Shown: piece after piece, positions 9,910 to 17,887 of the stretch
Position numbering within the stretch: position 1 is the stretch's first letter
Layout of the letters: each line of letters begins with the position of its first letter
Assembly (NCBI GenBank): GCA_003615045.1
Contig: ML014333.1
Location: forward strand, 1-27,048
Reading direction: 5' to 3'
Length of the DNA stretch: 27,048 nucleotides
DNA from: Caulochytrium protostelioides
Lineage: Eukaryota > Chytridiomycota > Caulochytriomycetes > Caulochytriales > Caulochytriaceae
Notes under the pieces: generated by a model
Told to the model about the DNA's origin: nothing
What the model saw: the letters and a program-made list of their open reading frames with translations, nothing else
The model's database searches: none
Translations under genes and position numbers: made by a program

Positions 9910-10753
9910 GGTGCCCGCACTGTCGCGCGATACCGAAGGGAGGAAGATGACGACGACGACGGCGACGACGAGCTTGCTCGTGCTACGGCTCGTGCTACTG
10001 CTGCGGCTTCTGCGTCAAGCCGACGAAAGCGAGGGCGAGGGGTGCGTGATCTGCGCCTGCCACAGGCGATCGTGTCGCCTGCAGACGCCGCATGCGACCG
10101 GTGCTCTCCGCCACCCCGTGAATCTCACGGAACCGGCGCATGCTGGATTTGTTCGTTGCGCCAGCAGCGCAGGAGCAGACGTTGAGCAGGAATCAAAGGA
10201 ACCGAAGGAACCGAAGGAGACGGCGGATGGGTGGCACCGTCGACGCCGTTCTGGGCGCCTCCTCGAGCCCTGCATCGGACGAGCGCCGCCAGGGCGGATG
10301 GATGCCGGGATAGCGGCCGCGCGATCGGGTCCAGCGCTGGGCTGGGGCGATCCCGCAGACCTTGAAAGGGACCGGTGCCGCGTCCAACCGGCCGCGTCCA
10401 AGCCTCACTCGAGCCCCGCCCCGGCCACACCGCGCCACAACGTGCACAGCATGGCGCGGCACGGCCGGCATCGGGCATCGAAACGCCTGCGGGACATCCA
10501 ACAGAGATGCATGGTGAGCCCGCCGCTATGGCGGACACGGCGCGCGGTGCCAGTATGATTGCTGGGAGACGTGCGGCCATCGGGTCTCGGCGAGACCAGC
10601 GTGGCCCCGGGGCGCCAACCCGCTCAAGGTCAGGCGAGACGCGCCCGTCTGGTCCGCCAGGATTTCTGCTTTATACGACGCGGGCCGTGTTCTTGCATAC
10701 GAGCGCCTGCTTCGCTGGCCCGTAGCTGTTCTGACTCCGACCCGCCACCAGCG
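9910..10753. other. divergent intergenic region, TRAPPC13 / LOA1-like
   Basis: An 844-bp GC-rich spacer that must contain both promoters. Long frames are open on both strands (for example a 216-codon frame starting at 9908), but none resembles a known family and they are mutually overlapping, as expected by chance at this GC content. A short GGAACCGAA direct repeat lies near 10197-10216. I see no RNA gene. Confidence 0.6.
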
Positions 10754-12060
10754 ATGGAAAAGTACTCCAAATGGCGGGACCCGGCCACGGGGATCCAGCC
10801 CTTCCTCACGCCGCAGCCGCCGCGGTCCGGCGCGTCGCTCTCGGGGCTGCCCTCCCGCGCCGGCGTCTATGGCGCGTGGCTCCTCCGTGCGCCGTTGATC
10901 GTGGTGCGTATGCTGCTGCTGCTCGTCGTGGGGATCGTTTGGATGGCCGCTGACGCCACGGACGCGCTCCCGAGTCACCATCGTGGCGTGCGCCGTGTGC
11001 GCGCGACGCTCCGCCGATGGCGCTACTTTGTGCTGGGCCGAACGGCGCTCTTCCTCTGCGGATTCTACCGCATCGACTACGAAAATGCGCCGGCACGACG
11101 CGGGTAGGTGATGGATGGTCGCGCCATCGTGGGCAACGAGCCAACGGGCAAACACGCTTGCAAACTTTCTTTTGATTTTTGATTTTGACCATGAAGCTTC
11201 CCAGTGGACTCACCCATTCCCTGCTCTTCATTCCGAGATGGCCGCATGCGTCCAGTGCGCACCAGCTGCATGCTCATGCCGACGTGGCGCTGCCCGGCGA
11301 CGTGCTGGTGAGCAACTATCAGTCGTACTTTGATGTGCTCCTCCTGGCGACCTACGATGCGCCCATTTTCACGACCATCTCCGAGACGGGCCGCGTCACA
11401 CCGATCAGCGTGTGGCAGGCGTTGCTGGCGCCTCTGTGCAGCCCGGTGCCGCCGCGCCGCGGCCCGACGCAGCGAACCGCGGGTCCAGCATCGGGACGCC
11501 AGGGCGCTGATGGCGCTCCCGTCGCCATGACGCTGCGTGAGGCGTCGCTGTATGCGCAGCATACCGCAACAACACCGGCACCGCTGTGCATCTTCCCGGA
11601 AGGCACCCCCTCGAACGGCCGCGCCGTGTTGCGTTTCACGCCGGTCTTTGACCGGTTGGACGTGGCCCACCTCGGGCACCGCGTGCACGTGACCAGCCTG
11701 CGTTACCGCTGGCGCCATGCGTGCCCCGCCTACACGGAAGGATCGCGCGCTGCCCACGTGTGCCGCATGCTTGGGCAGGTCTACCAGACCGTCCAGGTGC
11801 GACGCTTCTCGAGCCGCGAGGTGCGCATCACCGCCAAACCCGCCGTTGGTCCCGCGGCGAGCGGCGCGGTCGCGATGGACGGCGGCGCGGCCAAGCTGCC
11901 CGGCGACAGCGCCGTGGACACGCAGATCGCGGCTTTCCTGTGCATGCCGTGGCGACTCAAGCGCGTGAACTTTGGCGTGCCCGAGAAGCGGGCCTTCCTG
12001 GCCTATGTCGAGGAGCAGCAGCGCGGCGAACCCGCCGCGGGCCGTGCGAAGCGCCTGTGA
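10754..12060 (+). CDS. LOA1: Loa1/Vps66-like lysophospholipid acyltransferase (PlsC superfamily)
   Basis: Related to yeast Loa1, a lysophosphatidic acid acyltransferase linked to triacylglycerol and lipid droplets. Two exons, 10754-11103 and 11205-12060, give 401 aa. The N-terminus MEKYSKWRDPATGIQPFL closely follows the yeast MEKY-NWRD-TGI-PFL signature. A hydrophobic segment lies at about 44-65. FPEGTPSNG at 247-255 is the PlsC motif III. The catalytic HX4D motif is degenerate: the segment NYQSYFD at 154-160 has Tyr155 where His is expected. Splicing is required because the first exon runs into TAG immediately after the donor. Its stop lies 18 bp from the ECO1 stop on the other strand. Confidence 0.9.
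11104..11204 (+). other. intron of the LOA1-like gene (101 nt)
   Basis: Donor GTAGGT at 11104-11109, a T-rich tract at 11166-11187 and acceptor CCAG ending at 11204. Exon 1 ends with two bases of a glycine codon and exon 2 supplies the third, restoring the downstream frame. The nearer AG at 11195-11196 would put the frame out. Confidence 0.85.
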
Positions 12061-12078
12061 TGGTCCGAGGAGCGCCTC

Positions 12079-13577
12079 CTACAACGTGCTTCCGGGATAC
12101 ACCCAGTATGACGCGAGCCCGGTCAGCGCCATGGCCAAGGCATGCCCGGCGAGCGTGGGCTGCGAAAAGGCGATCGCGCGCGGGGCCACCGCGTGGCCTG
12201 CGTGAAAGAACTGTGCGGCCGACGTGACCAGGGTCTGCGCCACGCCGTGCCGTCGGCAGGACGGATGCGTCCAGATCATTTCCACGCCGAGCTCGGGGCT
12301 GGGAAGCGCATCAAGTCGCGGCGGCGCCGCATCCCGCGAGTCTCGTGGCACGCCATGGCGCTGCCAGCCGCGCACGGCACTGGTCACCCAGACCGCGCCG
12401 CACACGCGGTCATGGTCGTCCAGATACACATACATCTGGTGCTGCTGGGCGCGGCCGTCCCCGCGCGCCCACAGCGTCGCCAGGGCGCCCCCGACGGTCG
12501 GCGCCGGCGTCGGCGCCGGCGCCAGGTCGTCTGCCGCGGCTTGGCCGGCATTCAGGTGGCTGGCCATCGCGTCGAGGAGACGGGCGGCCCGCTGGCGCCA
12601 CACGCGCGGCGAGCCCGCGGCGAGCTGGATCACGCGCCCGCCGAGCGGCGCGGCGGCGGCCGCCGCGGCCGGCGGAGCGCACACGCGATGGTCCCAGACC
12701 ACGCGCGGGCCGCCGCCACGTGCCGCCCCCGACGGCGCGCGCCACACGGGCTGCGCCAGCACCGTCCGGTGGTGCCGTGTGTGCAGCCGCCGGTCCTCGG
12801 CCCCCGCCGGGTTGTAGCGCATGCCACACTCGGCGCAGGCGGCGAGATGGGTGCCGCGCTGGCCCAGGTTGAGGCAGGTCTGCTCCCAGGCCGGCGCGCG
12901 CCGTGGCGTTGGACCCGGCGACGACCGCGGGGCCCACAGCGTCGCGTCGAACGTCACCATCGCGCTGTCCGCCAAGATCCATGACGGCGGCCCTCCGCGT
13001 TCCGACGTCTTGGCGATCGCCTCGACGATGGCCGTCGTGGAAGGGCCCTCGAGCCCGGCTGCTCGAGCTTCGTCAACGGGGCGAGGGTCGCCTCGTGGTC
13101 GCGGCGTGCCATCCGAAGCATCGCCGCTCGACCTTCATTGAGAGAGAGAGAACGAAAAAGAAACGAATCCAAAGCAAACGTCCGAGTGGTCAGCCGTCGT
13201 CGTGGGTCCGAGCAGAACGAGCAGACCGAGTCCGGTTTCGCCCTGGCGCCGTCGACTTACTCGGAGATCAGGCCTGGCGGAGTATGCCGCGTCCGCCGCG
13301 ACGCGTAGGTCTTGGTCACAGGAGGCAGCGAGGCGCTGCGGACGACGCCGAGCGGAAGGGGCTGGCGTGCTGAGGGAACAGGATGGGGCGGCGCCTCTTT
13401 GGCGACGGGCTCGTCTGCCACACCCACAGCGGACGTGCCGATCTCAAGCCGCGGACCCTTGGCGGGAGGCCCCGGGTCGGCCGCGTCGATCTCGTCGTCG
13501 CTCGAGCTGGCGCGGCGCCGGACGGCTTTCGCGCTGGCGCCCGGCCTGGCGACGGGCTTCAGCCAACGGTCCAGCAT
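12079..13577 (-). CDS. ECO1: N-acetyltransferase Eco1 (sister chromatid cohesion)
   Basis: Acetylates the Smc3 cohesin subunit in S phase to establish cohesion. Exons 13577-13261 and 13132-12079 (minus strand) give 456 aa. Exon 1 encodes a disordered N-terminus with KTYASRR at 89-95, like the Thr-Tyr-Arg motif common in Eco1 proteins. Exon 2 carries QTCLNLGQ at 190-197 (position and shape of the PCNA-binding box), a C2H2 finger with C205, C208, H223 and H227, and an acetyltransferase domain with VEMIWTHP at 389-396, the acetyl-CoA loop RRHGVA at 399-404 and FSQPT at 428-432. Without exon 1 the frame would start at ATG 12960 (293 aa), which still contains finger and catalytic domain. Exact phase matching supports the spliced form. 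Confidence 0.9.
13133..13260 (-). other. intron of ECO1 (128 nt)
   Basis: On the minus strand the donor GTAAGT (13260-13255) overlaps the stop codon that would end exon 1. A CT-repeat polypyrimidine tract precedes the acceptor AAG ending at 13133. Exon 1 leaves two bases (GA) and exon 2 gives one (G), forming a glutamate codon and joining the ECO1 frame, which is open right up to the acceptor. Confidence 0.85.
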
Positions 13578-13616
13578 CGAGTCGGCGATGCAGCGCGCCC
13601 ACAGCGAGCGGCGACC

Positions 13617-13904
13617 ATGGTGCGAGGAGGGCAGGGGTCGATGGGTCGACGATGGGGCAAAGCGGGGTCTACGTCAGACGCTCCCGGGGTCTTGTCCAAG
13701 GCGCCCGCGCAAGCGGAGTTGCGGAGTTTGCTGCATGCCTTTCGCGATGCTGATCTGGCCGCCAAGTGCCGCAGCATACCAGCATCATCAATCACGGCTG
13801 GCCTTCTTGCCAGCATGGGACGGCGAGCGGCGTCGCGCTTGCGTGGGCCGAGGAGTGACCGCCCGGTGCCCAATCGGCCCATCGCTGCGCTGACAGGCTT
13901 CTAA
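13617..13904 (+). CDS. doubtful small ORF, 95 aa, unrecognised
   Basis: Starts at an ATG in good context (GACCATGG) and stops at TAA. The middle, QAELRSLLHAFRDADLAAKC at about 31-50, looks like an amphipathic helix with natural codon choice, but I recognise no family. Against it: only 39 bp separate its start from the ECO1 start on the opposite strand, and the antisense frame is also open. If real it would be the only gene breaking the alternating strand order of the window. RNA evidence is needed to believe it. Confidence 0.25.
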   Translation: MVRGGQGSMGRRWGKAGSTSDAPGVLSKAPAQAELRSLLHAFRDADLAAKCRSIPASSITAGLLASMGRRAASRLRGPRSDRPVPNRPIAALTGF

Positions 13905-14290
13905 CATCGCCAAGCCACCTGCGGAGCGAGCGGCGGCGTTCCGCACAGGAGCGGTCAACGCGGCAAGCCTCTTTTCCTGGGCCTCCTTTCTTCCTCGGCG
14001 CGGGGGCTCCCATGGGGCCCTCCGAAACGGTGTCATTCCGTTCCTGACCAGCGCCCGTCCATGACGCCGGCACGCGCAGAGAAGGATATACTCGACCTGT
14101 GACAGAAAGCGGGATGCATCACTGACACGCGTGACTTTCCGTCGCCGTCGCCGTCGCCGTCGTTACTGCTGCTGCCACTGCTGCTGCTGCCACTGCTGCT
14201 GTCGCTGTCGACCGACCCCGCGCTCTCGCTCCGCCGCGGACCTCTGACCGCCGCGCCGATCCACCGCTGACGGGTCGGAGTTACAGCGCG
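13905..14290. other. intergenic region upstream of the orphan mitochondrial protein gene
   Basis: A 386-bp stretch with no convincing gene. It includes a trinucleotide repeat (14141-14210, separate entry) and a single ACGCGT hexamer at 14127-14132, which matches the MluI cell-cycle box, but one copy is weak evidence. Confidence 0.5.
14141..14210. repeat. trinucleotide repeat tract (GTCGCC then CTG-rich)
   Basis: About four GTCGCC units at 14141-14163 are followed by CTG-rich sequence containing two copies of an interrupted (CTG)n CCA block up to 14210. It lies 80-150 bp upstream of the ATG at 14291, so probably in promoter or 5' leader, and would be expected to vary in length between isolates. 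Confidence 0.8.
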
Positions 14291-14890
14291 ATGCTACGCG
14301 GAATGCATGCCTGGCGCTGCGGCGCTGCGGCGCCGCGGCTGATCGCCCGCTTCGTGCAGCCCATGACCGTCCCGACGCGCCGCAGGGCGTCCAGCGGCGT
14401 GGCTTCACCGGAGGGGCCGCCGTCGCCGTCGTCGTCACCGTCACCGTCTCTACGGCCACCACCAGTCCACGCCGCGACCTCCGCCGCCGCCGCGGACGAG
14501 CGGTCTTCGCTGGCCGCGTGGCCGATCACGCCGGAGTCGACCGACTTCGCTCACGTGCCGCCGCAGGGCCCCACGACGTCGGTCCACATGCCCGCGTATC
14601 TCGACGGCACCGTGACCACCGGGAGCTACGCGTCCTCGTTTCGCACGCCAGGCGAAAGCCCGATCGTCACGCGGAAGCGCAAGTGGTATGCGCCCTTCGG
14701 CGGGCTGTCGTGGACCGTCACAGGCGTGATCCTGCTCGGGACGACGCTGACCGTCATCGTGACTAATATCCTGATCGTGCATACGAAGGTGGTCCAGGCG
14801 GACAAGCTGCTGGCGCAGCGGCGCAGGCTGAGGAAAGCCTTGCGCGCGCATGGGCTGGACCCCGATGCCATTTTGCATGGGTCGCCATAG
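14291..14890 (+). CDS. predicted mitochondrial single-pass membrane protein, function unknown
   Basis: A 199-aa protein I cannot assign to a family. Residues 1-37 are rich in Arg and Ala with no acidic residue and end in RRRASS, a typical mitochondrial presequence with a plausible cleavage site. A Pro/Ser-rich linker (about 40-60) and a hydrophilic middle follow. One transmembrane helix spans about 140-163, preceded by the basic-aromatic RKRKWYAPFGG. After it come HTKVVQADKLLAQRRRLRK (164-182), a basic helix, and a short tail. The layout resembles small inner-membrane assembly factors, but that is only an analogy. It converges on PRMT3 across 313 bp. Confidence 0.75.
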   Translation: MLRGMHAWRCGAAAPRLIARFVQPMTVPTRRRASSGVASPEGPPSPSSSPSPSLRPPPVHAATSAAAADERSSLAAWPITPESTDFAHVPPQGPTTSVHMPAYLDGTVTTGSYASSFRTPGESPIVTRKRKWYAPFGGLSWTVTGVILLGTTLTVIVTNILIVHTKVVQADKLLAQRRRLRKALRAHGLDPDAILHGSP

Positions 14891-15203
14891 GCCGTCCGGA
14901 AATGGGACCCTGACCAACCAGGCGAGCAAGACGGCGCTCGGTGTCCCACGATGTCCACCGATGTCCATCGGGCCCTCGATGTGTCAGCAACGGACGTTGG
15001 CGATCGCATCTCATAATCCAATAGGGGTGATGGTGGACCTCCCCGTTTTTGTAAATAATATTATATGTAGGACCCCACCGCTGACGTCCCGTCAGTGGAC
15101 ATGTACCGACGCAATAGATGATCGCTACGGCAGGCGCAGGGGCTCCTCCCCACGTCGGCCCCGCTTCTTTTATTCGAAATGGCCCAACGCGCTGGTTCAA
15201 GCA
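14891..15203. other. convergent intergenic region with AT-rich patch
   Basis: 313 bp between the stops of the orphan mitochondrial protein gene and PRMT3. It contains an AT-rich stretch at about 15044-15070 (TTTTTGTAAATAATATTATA), a plausible bidirectional polyadenylation zone. No gene is seen. Confidence 0.6.
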
Positions 15204-16880
15204 TCAGCAAACGAGCCAGTCGTGGTGGATCGGGACCTTCGGCGCCTCCGAGCCCGCCGGGGGCAGGTACGTCAGGTGGACGCTCACCTCGAGGTGGCGC
15301 GGGTTCTCAGTGCCCTTTACGCACGTGAACGTGCCCTGGAGACGGGCACCCTGCTCCGCAGCAAAGATAGGTTCACGGAACATGAAAAGCGTCTGGTACC
15401 AGTGGGTGGACGTCGTGGCGGGGCTGGTGGACAGTCGCACCTTGCGGACGCGGCTAGCCACAGACGCCTCGCATGAGGGGGCGGCTTCGAAATCGGTATC
15501 GAACCAGCCGACCAGCCCGTGGACGGGCGCTGTACGGCTCAGAGCCAGGTCGAGCGTCACTGTGAAGTCCAGGTCTTTGGACGGAACGGTCTCCAGCTGC
15601 ATCCCGTGGACCTTCTGCTCATTCGACGCGATGGCGTCGGACGGAAGCACAGTGAAGTGCGCCTCACGGAAGAGGAAGTCCTTCATGGGCGCCATATTGC
15701 AGCCATAGACATTGTTCCAGTACTCGACACGGTCGGCATACATGTCTTCTGACGAGAAGGCCGCAATGTAGGTGGCCGTGACGTTGGGCGCCAGCAGGCC
15801 ATCGGGCTTCAAGTGACGGTCTCGTGCGGCGAGGACGCTGTTCAGCATGTTCTCAAACAGCAGGAAGTAGCCCATCCACTCAGAGACAATGATGTCGACC
15901 TTCTCGGGCAGCTCAATTTCCTCGATACGGCCGCGGAAGAACTGGATCGTGCCGTCCATCCCATTCAGCTTCGCGATCTGGTGCGCCTTCTGGATGATGG
16001 ACGAGTTGTCCACCGCGTACACGCGGCGAGCGCCCGCCTTCGCCGCAAAAAGGGACAGGATCCCGGTGCCGCAGCCGACATCCAAGACGACCTTGCCCTG
16101 GAACAGATCCTTGTTGTCGTAAATAAAATCGCGATAGGCGTCGGTGCGGACCTTGTCCTTCAACATGGATTCGTGGATGTCAATGCAGCCGTAGCCGTCG
16201 AAATAGTACGCATCATCGGGCTCGTCACCGGCCGGCTTACTCGGCGCCGGCTCGGCGCGAACGCTCGACACCACCGCACTGACCGCCTTGTCCATGAACG
16301 TAGTGTCGACCATGGCCTTGTAGTCCTGGAAAGCACGCAGCAGCTGTTCATACTGTGCCCGCGGCACCGACGCGGTCTCCGCCTCCGCCGCGCCCGCCGC
16401 ATCGCTGCGCGCGTCGTCATCGTCTTCGTCGTCCGCAAACAGCAGCGGGTCGGCCTCGAGAACAGGCTTCAGGTACGCTTCGTCAGACATCCACTGTTCC
16501 GCATCCTGCTGGATGGCCGCCGTGGTGGTGGGCAGACCGCTGGCCGTGCGCGACCGCAGCAGGTTCACGAGCCGGATGCGGCCGTACGTGTCGAGACGCA
16601 GGCTGCGAACCACGGCAGCATGCACGAAATCGTGAGCCGACTGGCAATGCATCCACACCGACGGCGCGTCGCCAAAGGTCGACGGGCAGCAGGGGCACAC
16701 CATGGTGACGGCTTCGGCCCATTCGTCCGACGCCCATGATGCCTCGTCGTCGTCGTCGTCGCGGTCATCATGGGACGACCGGCCGGAGCAACACGAGCGC
16801 GAATCGTCCTGCTTGGAAGATTTGGCGGCCATCGCCTGAGCGACGGCGTCCGAGGACTCGGCTTGGTTGTGCGATCCCAT
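15204..16880 (-). CDS. protein arginine N-methyltransferase 3-type (zinc finger PRMT)
   Basis: Type I arginine methyltransferase; the known substrate of the PRMT3 family is ribosomal protein S2 of the 40S subunit. The 558-aa product begins with an acidic segment, then a C2H2 finger with C62, C65, H78 and H83, the substrate-recognition module typical of PRMT3. A second acidic linker lies at 149-160. The catalytic core shows motif I VLDVGCGTG at 265-273, the double-E loop SEWMGYFLLFE at 333-343 (E334 and E343) and the THW loop at 492-494. No catalytic residue is missing. The ATG at 16880 is the first in frame and no intron is needed. Confidence 0.96.
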   Translation of the reverse strand: MGSHNQAESSDAVAQAMAAKSSKQDDSRSCCSGRSSHDDRDDDDDEASWASDEWAEAVTMVCPCCPSTFGDAPSVWMHCQSAHDFVHAAVVRSLRLDTYGRIRLVNLLRSRTASGLPTTTAAIQQDAEQWMSDEAYLKPVLEADPLLFADDEDDDDARSDAAGAAEAETASVPRAQYEQLLRAFQDYKAMVDTTFMDKAVSAVVSSVRAEPAPSKPAGDEPDDAYYFDGYGCIDIHESMLKDKVRTDAYRDFIYDNKDLFQGKVVLDVGCGTGILSLFAAKAGARRVYAVDNSSIIQKAHQIAKLNGMDGTIQFFRGRIEEIELPEKVDIIVSEWMGYFLLFENMLNSVLAARDRHLKPDGLLAPNVTATYIAAFSSEDMYADRVEYWNNVYGCNMAPMKDFLFREAHFTVLPSDAIASNEQKVHGMQLETVPSKDLDFTVTLDLALSRTAPVHGLVGWFDTDFEAAPSCEASVASRVRKVRLSTSPATTSTHWYQTLFMFREPIFAAEQGARLQGTFTCVKGTENPRHLEVSVHLTYLPPAGSEAPKVPIHHDWLVC

Positions 16881-17578
16881 CGTTATCGCCGAAGGGCCTG
16901 GTCAGGAACGAGGCGGAGGCCGAGTGGAAGGGTGGAGGCTCAGACAAGGGTCAGGAAGGACGAAGAGCCAAGCGACATCGCCGACGTATTGGTAAGCGTA
17001 TCACGTCGCCTGTTTGCTTCCGGCCCCGCGATAACCGCGGAGAGCTCGTCCACGAGCGCGATGGGCGATGTATGAAGGCGGACAACCGCTGCCAGGTCAG
17101 TGACGGTTTATGTGTGATGAGCGCCCCAAACCCCGACGGACCTATCGTGGCGCCAACAACCGGCCGTGGCGCAGCAGCCACGCCGGGGGCACCGACACCC
17201 ACTCCAGTTTGCTACTTCCAGTTTGCTACTTCGGACCATCGCGCACGTAGCCAAATCCCCGACCCTGCGGCACCACACGCTGCTCAGCAGCGGCCATCCT
17301 CGACGCCACTCGGTCTCGTCCCATCTTGCGCGGTGCAAGGATCGGCCTTGCCCTGCTCCCAGTTCGCGGCACGGGTCGACCATCGTCATGGCCGATCGGC
17401 ATGATCAATTATGCCCGGCCAGAAAAGACCCAGCGATCGCCATCGCCCTCTAGGCGGTCCTCGCCTTCCATGAGGGTTGTGACCGTAGCGATTTAATTGC
17501 ATCATCTTGTTAACATCGCTTTGCCCATATTGCTTTGGTTCTATCACGTTGGCTCCATCACGTTCGTGGTATCGAGCG
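16881..17578. other. gene-free stretch upstream of PRMT3
   Basis: About 700 bp without a convincing gene; the part next to 16880 must include the PRMT3 promoter. It contains one exact tandem duplication (17204-17231). The last 70 bases may belong to the ABC transporter relic, whose upstream boundary is unclear. Confidence 0.5.
17204..17231. repeat. 14-bp exact tandem duplication
   Basis: The unit CCAGTTTGCTACTT occurs twice head to tail, at 17204-17217 and 17218-17231, in non-coding DNA. It has no evident function and is consistent with replication slippage. Confidence 0.9.
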
Positions 17579-17887
17579 GGTCCTTTAGCGGGGATCATAA
17601 TGCTCATCATCCCACGGCCGGCCCCGCCATTTACAACGGCCGCATCGTGCGCAACCTCTCAAAGCAAAAGCAAAATGCGATTTCAGAGGCTACCAAAGTC
17701 TCGGAAGAGAAGATCGGCAAGATGCTGACGGTGCGCGAGTTCATCCAGGGAGAACAGGAAAGTTTCGCGGTACGGCGACGCAATCCAGAATGTTTACGAC
17801 ATTGCCTTGCACGACGGCCGCGCCACCACCGTGTTCTATGCGGGGATGGTGTACACGGGCAACCTGCTCATGCTCGCGCTGCTCTAT
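17579..17887 (+). pseudogene. fragment of an MDL/ABCB10-type mitochondrial ABC transporter
   Basis: Only part of the transmembrane domain of an ABC half-transporter is recognisable. A hydrophobic helix segment GPLAGIIMLIIP lies in one frame (17579-17614). AIYNGRIVRNLSKQKQNAIS, EATKVSEEKIGKMLTVREF and the following residues lie in a second frame (17626-17760); this matches the family pattern Y-GR-(L/V)R-LS-Q-Q-A-(S/A)-AT-(V/I)-EE. RYGDAIQNVYDIALHDGRAT and the following FYAGMVYTGNLLMLALLY lie back in the first frame (17768-17887). At least one frameshift, near 17761-17768, splits residues that are both conserved, and a second probably lies near 17615-17625. No Walker A, signature or Walker B motif is found downstream, so the nucleotide-binding domain is missing. 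I read it as a decayed paralogue. Confidence 0.75.

Noticed and set aside
9908-10558. 216-codon plus-strand frame with Cys/His residues (CVICAC) starting within the TRAPPC13 ATG palindrome
   Set aside because: I considered a RING-type remnant, but the Cys/His spacing does not fit a RING finger, codon use looks random and a competing frame is open on the other strand.
11197-11204. LOA1 splice acceptor at AAG ending 11196
   Set aside because: It puts exon 2 out of frame with the acyltransferase domain; the AG ending at 11204 restores the frame.
12410-12982. 190-codon minus-strand frame with a good ATG, overlapping ECO1
   Set aside because: It is in a different frame from the zinc finger and acetyltransferase motifs and is Arg/Gly-rich, so it is a shadow frame.
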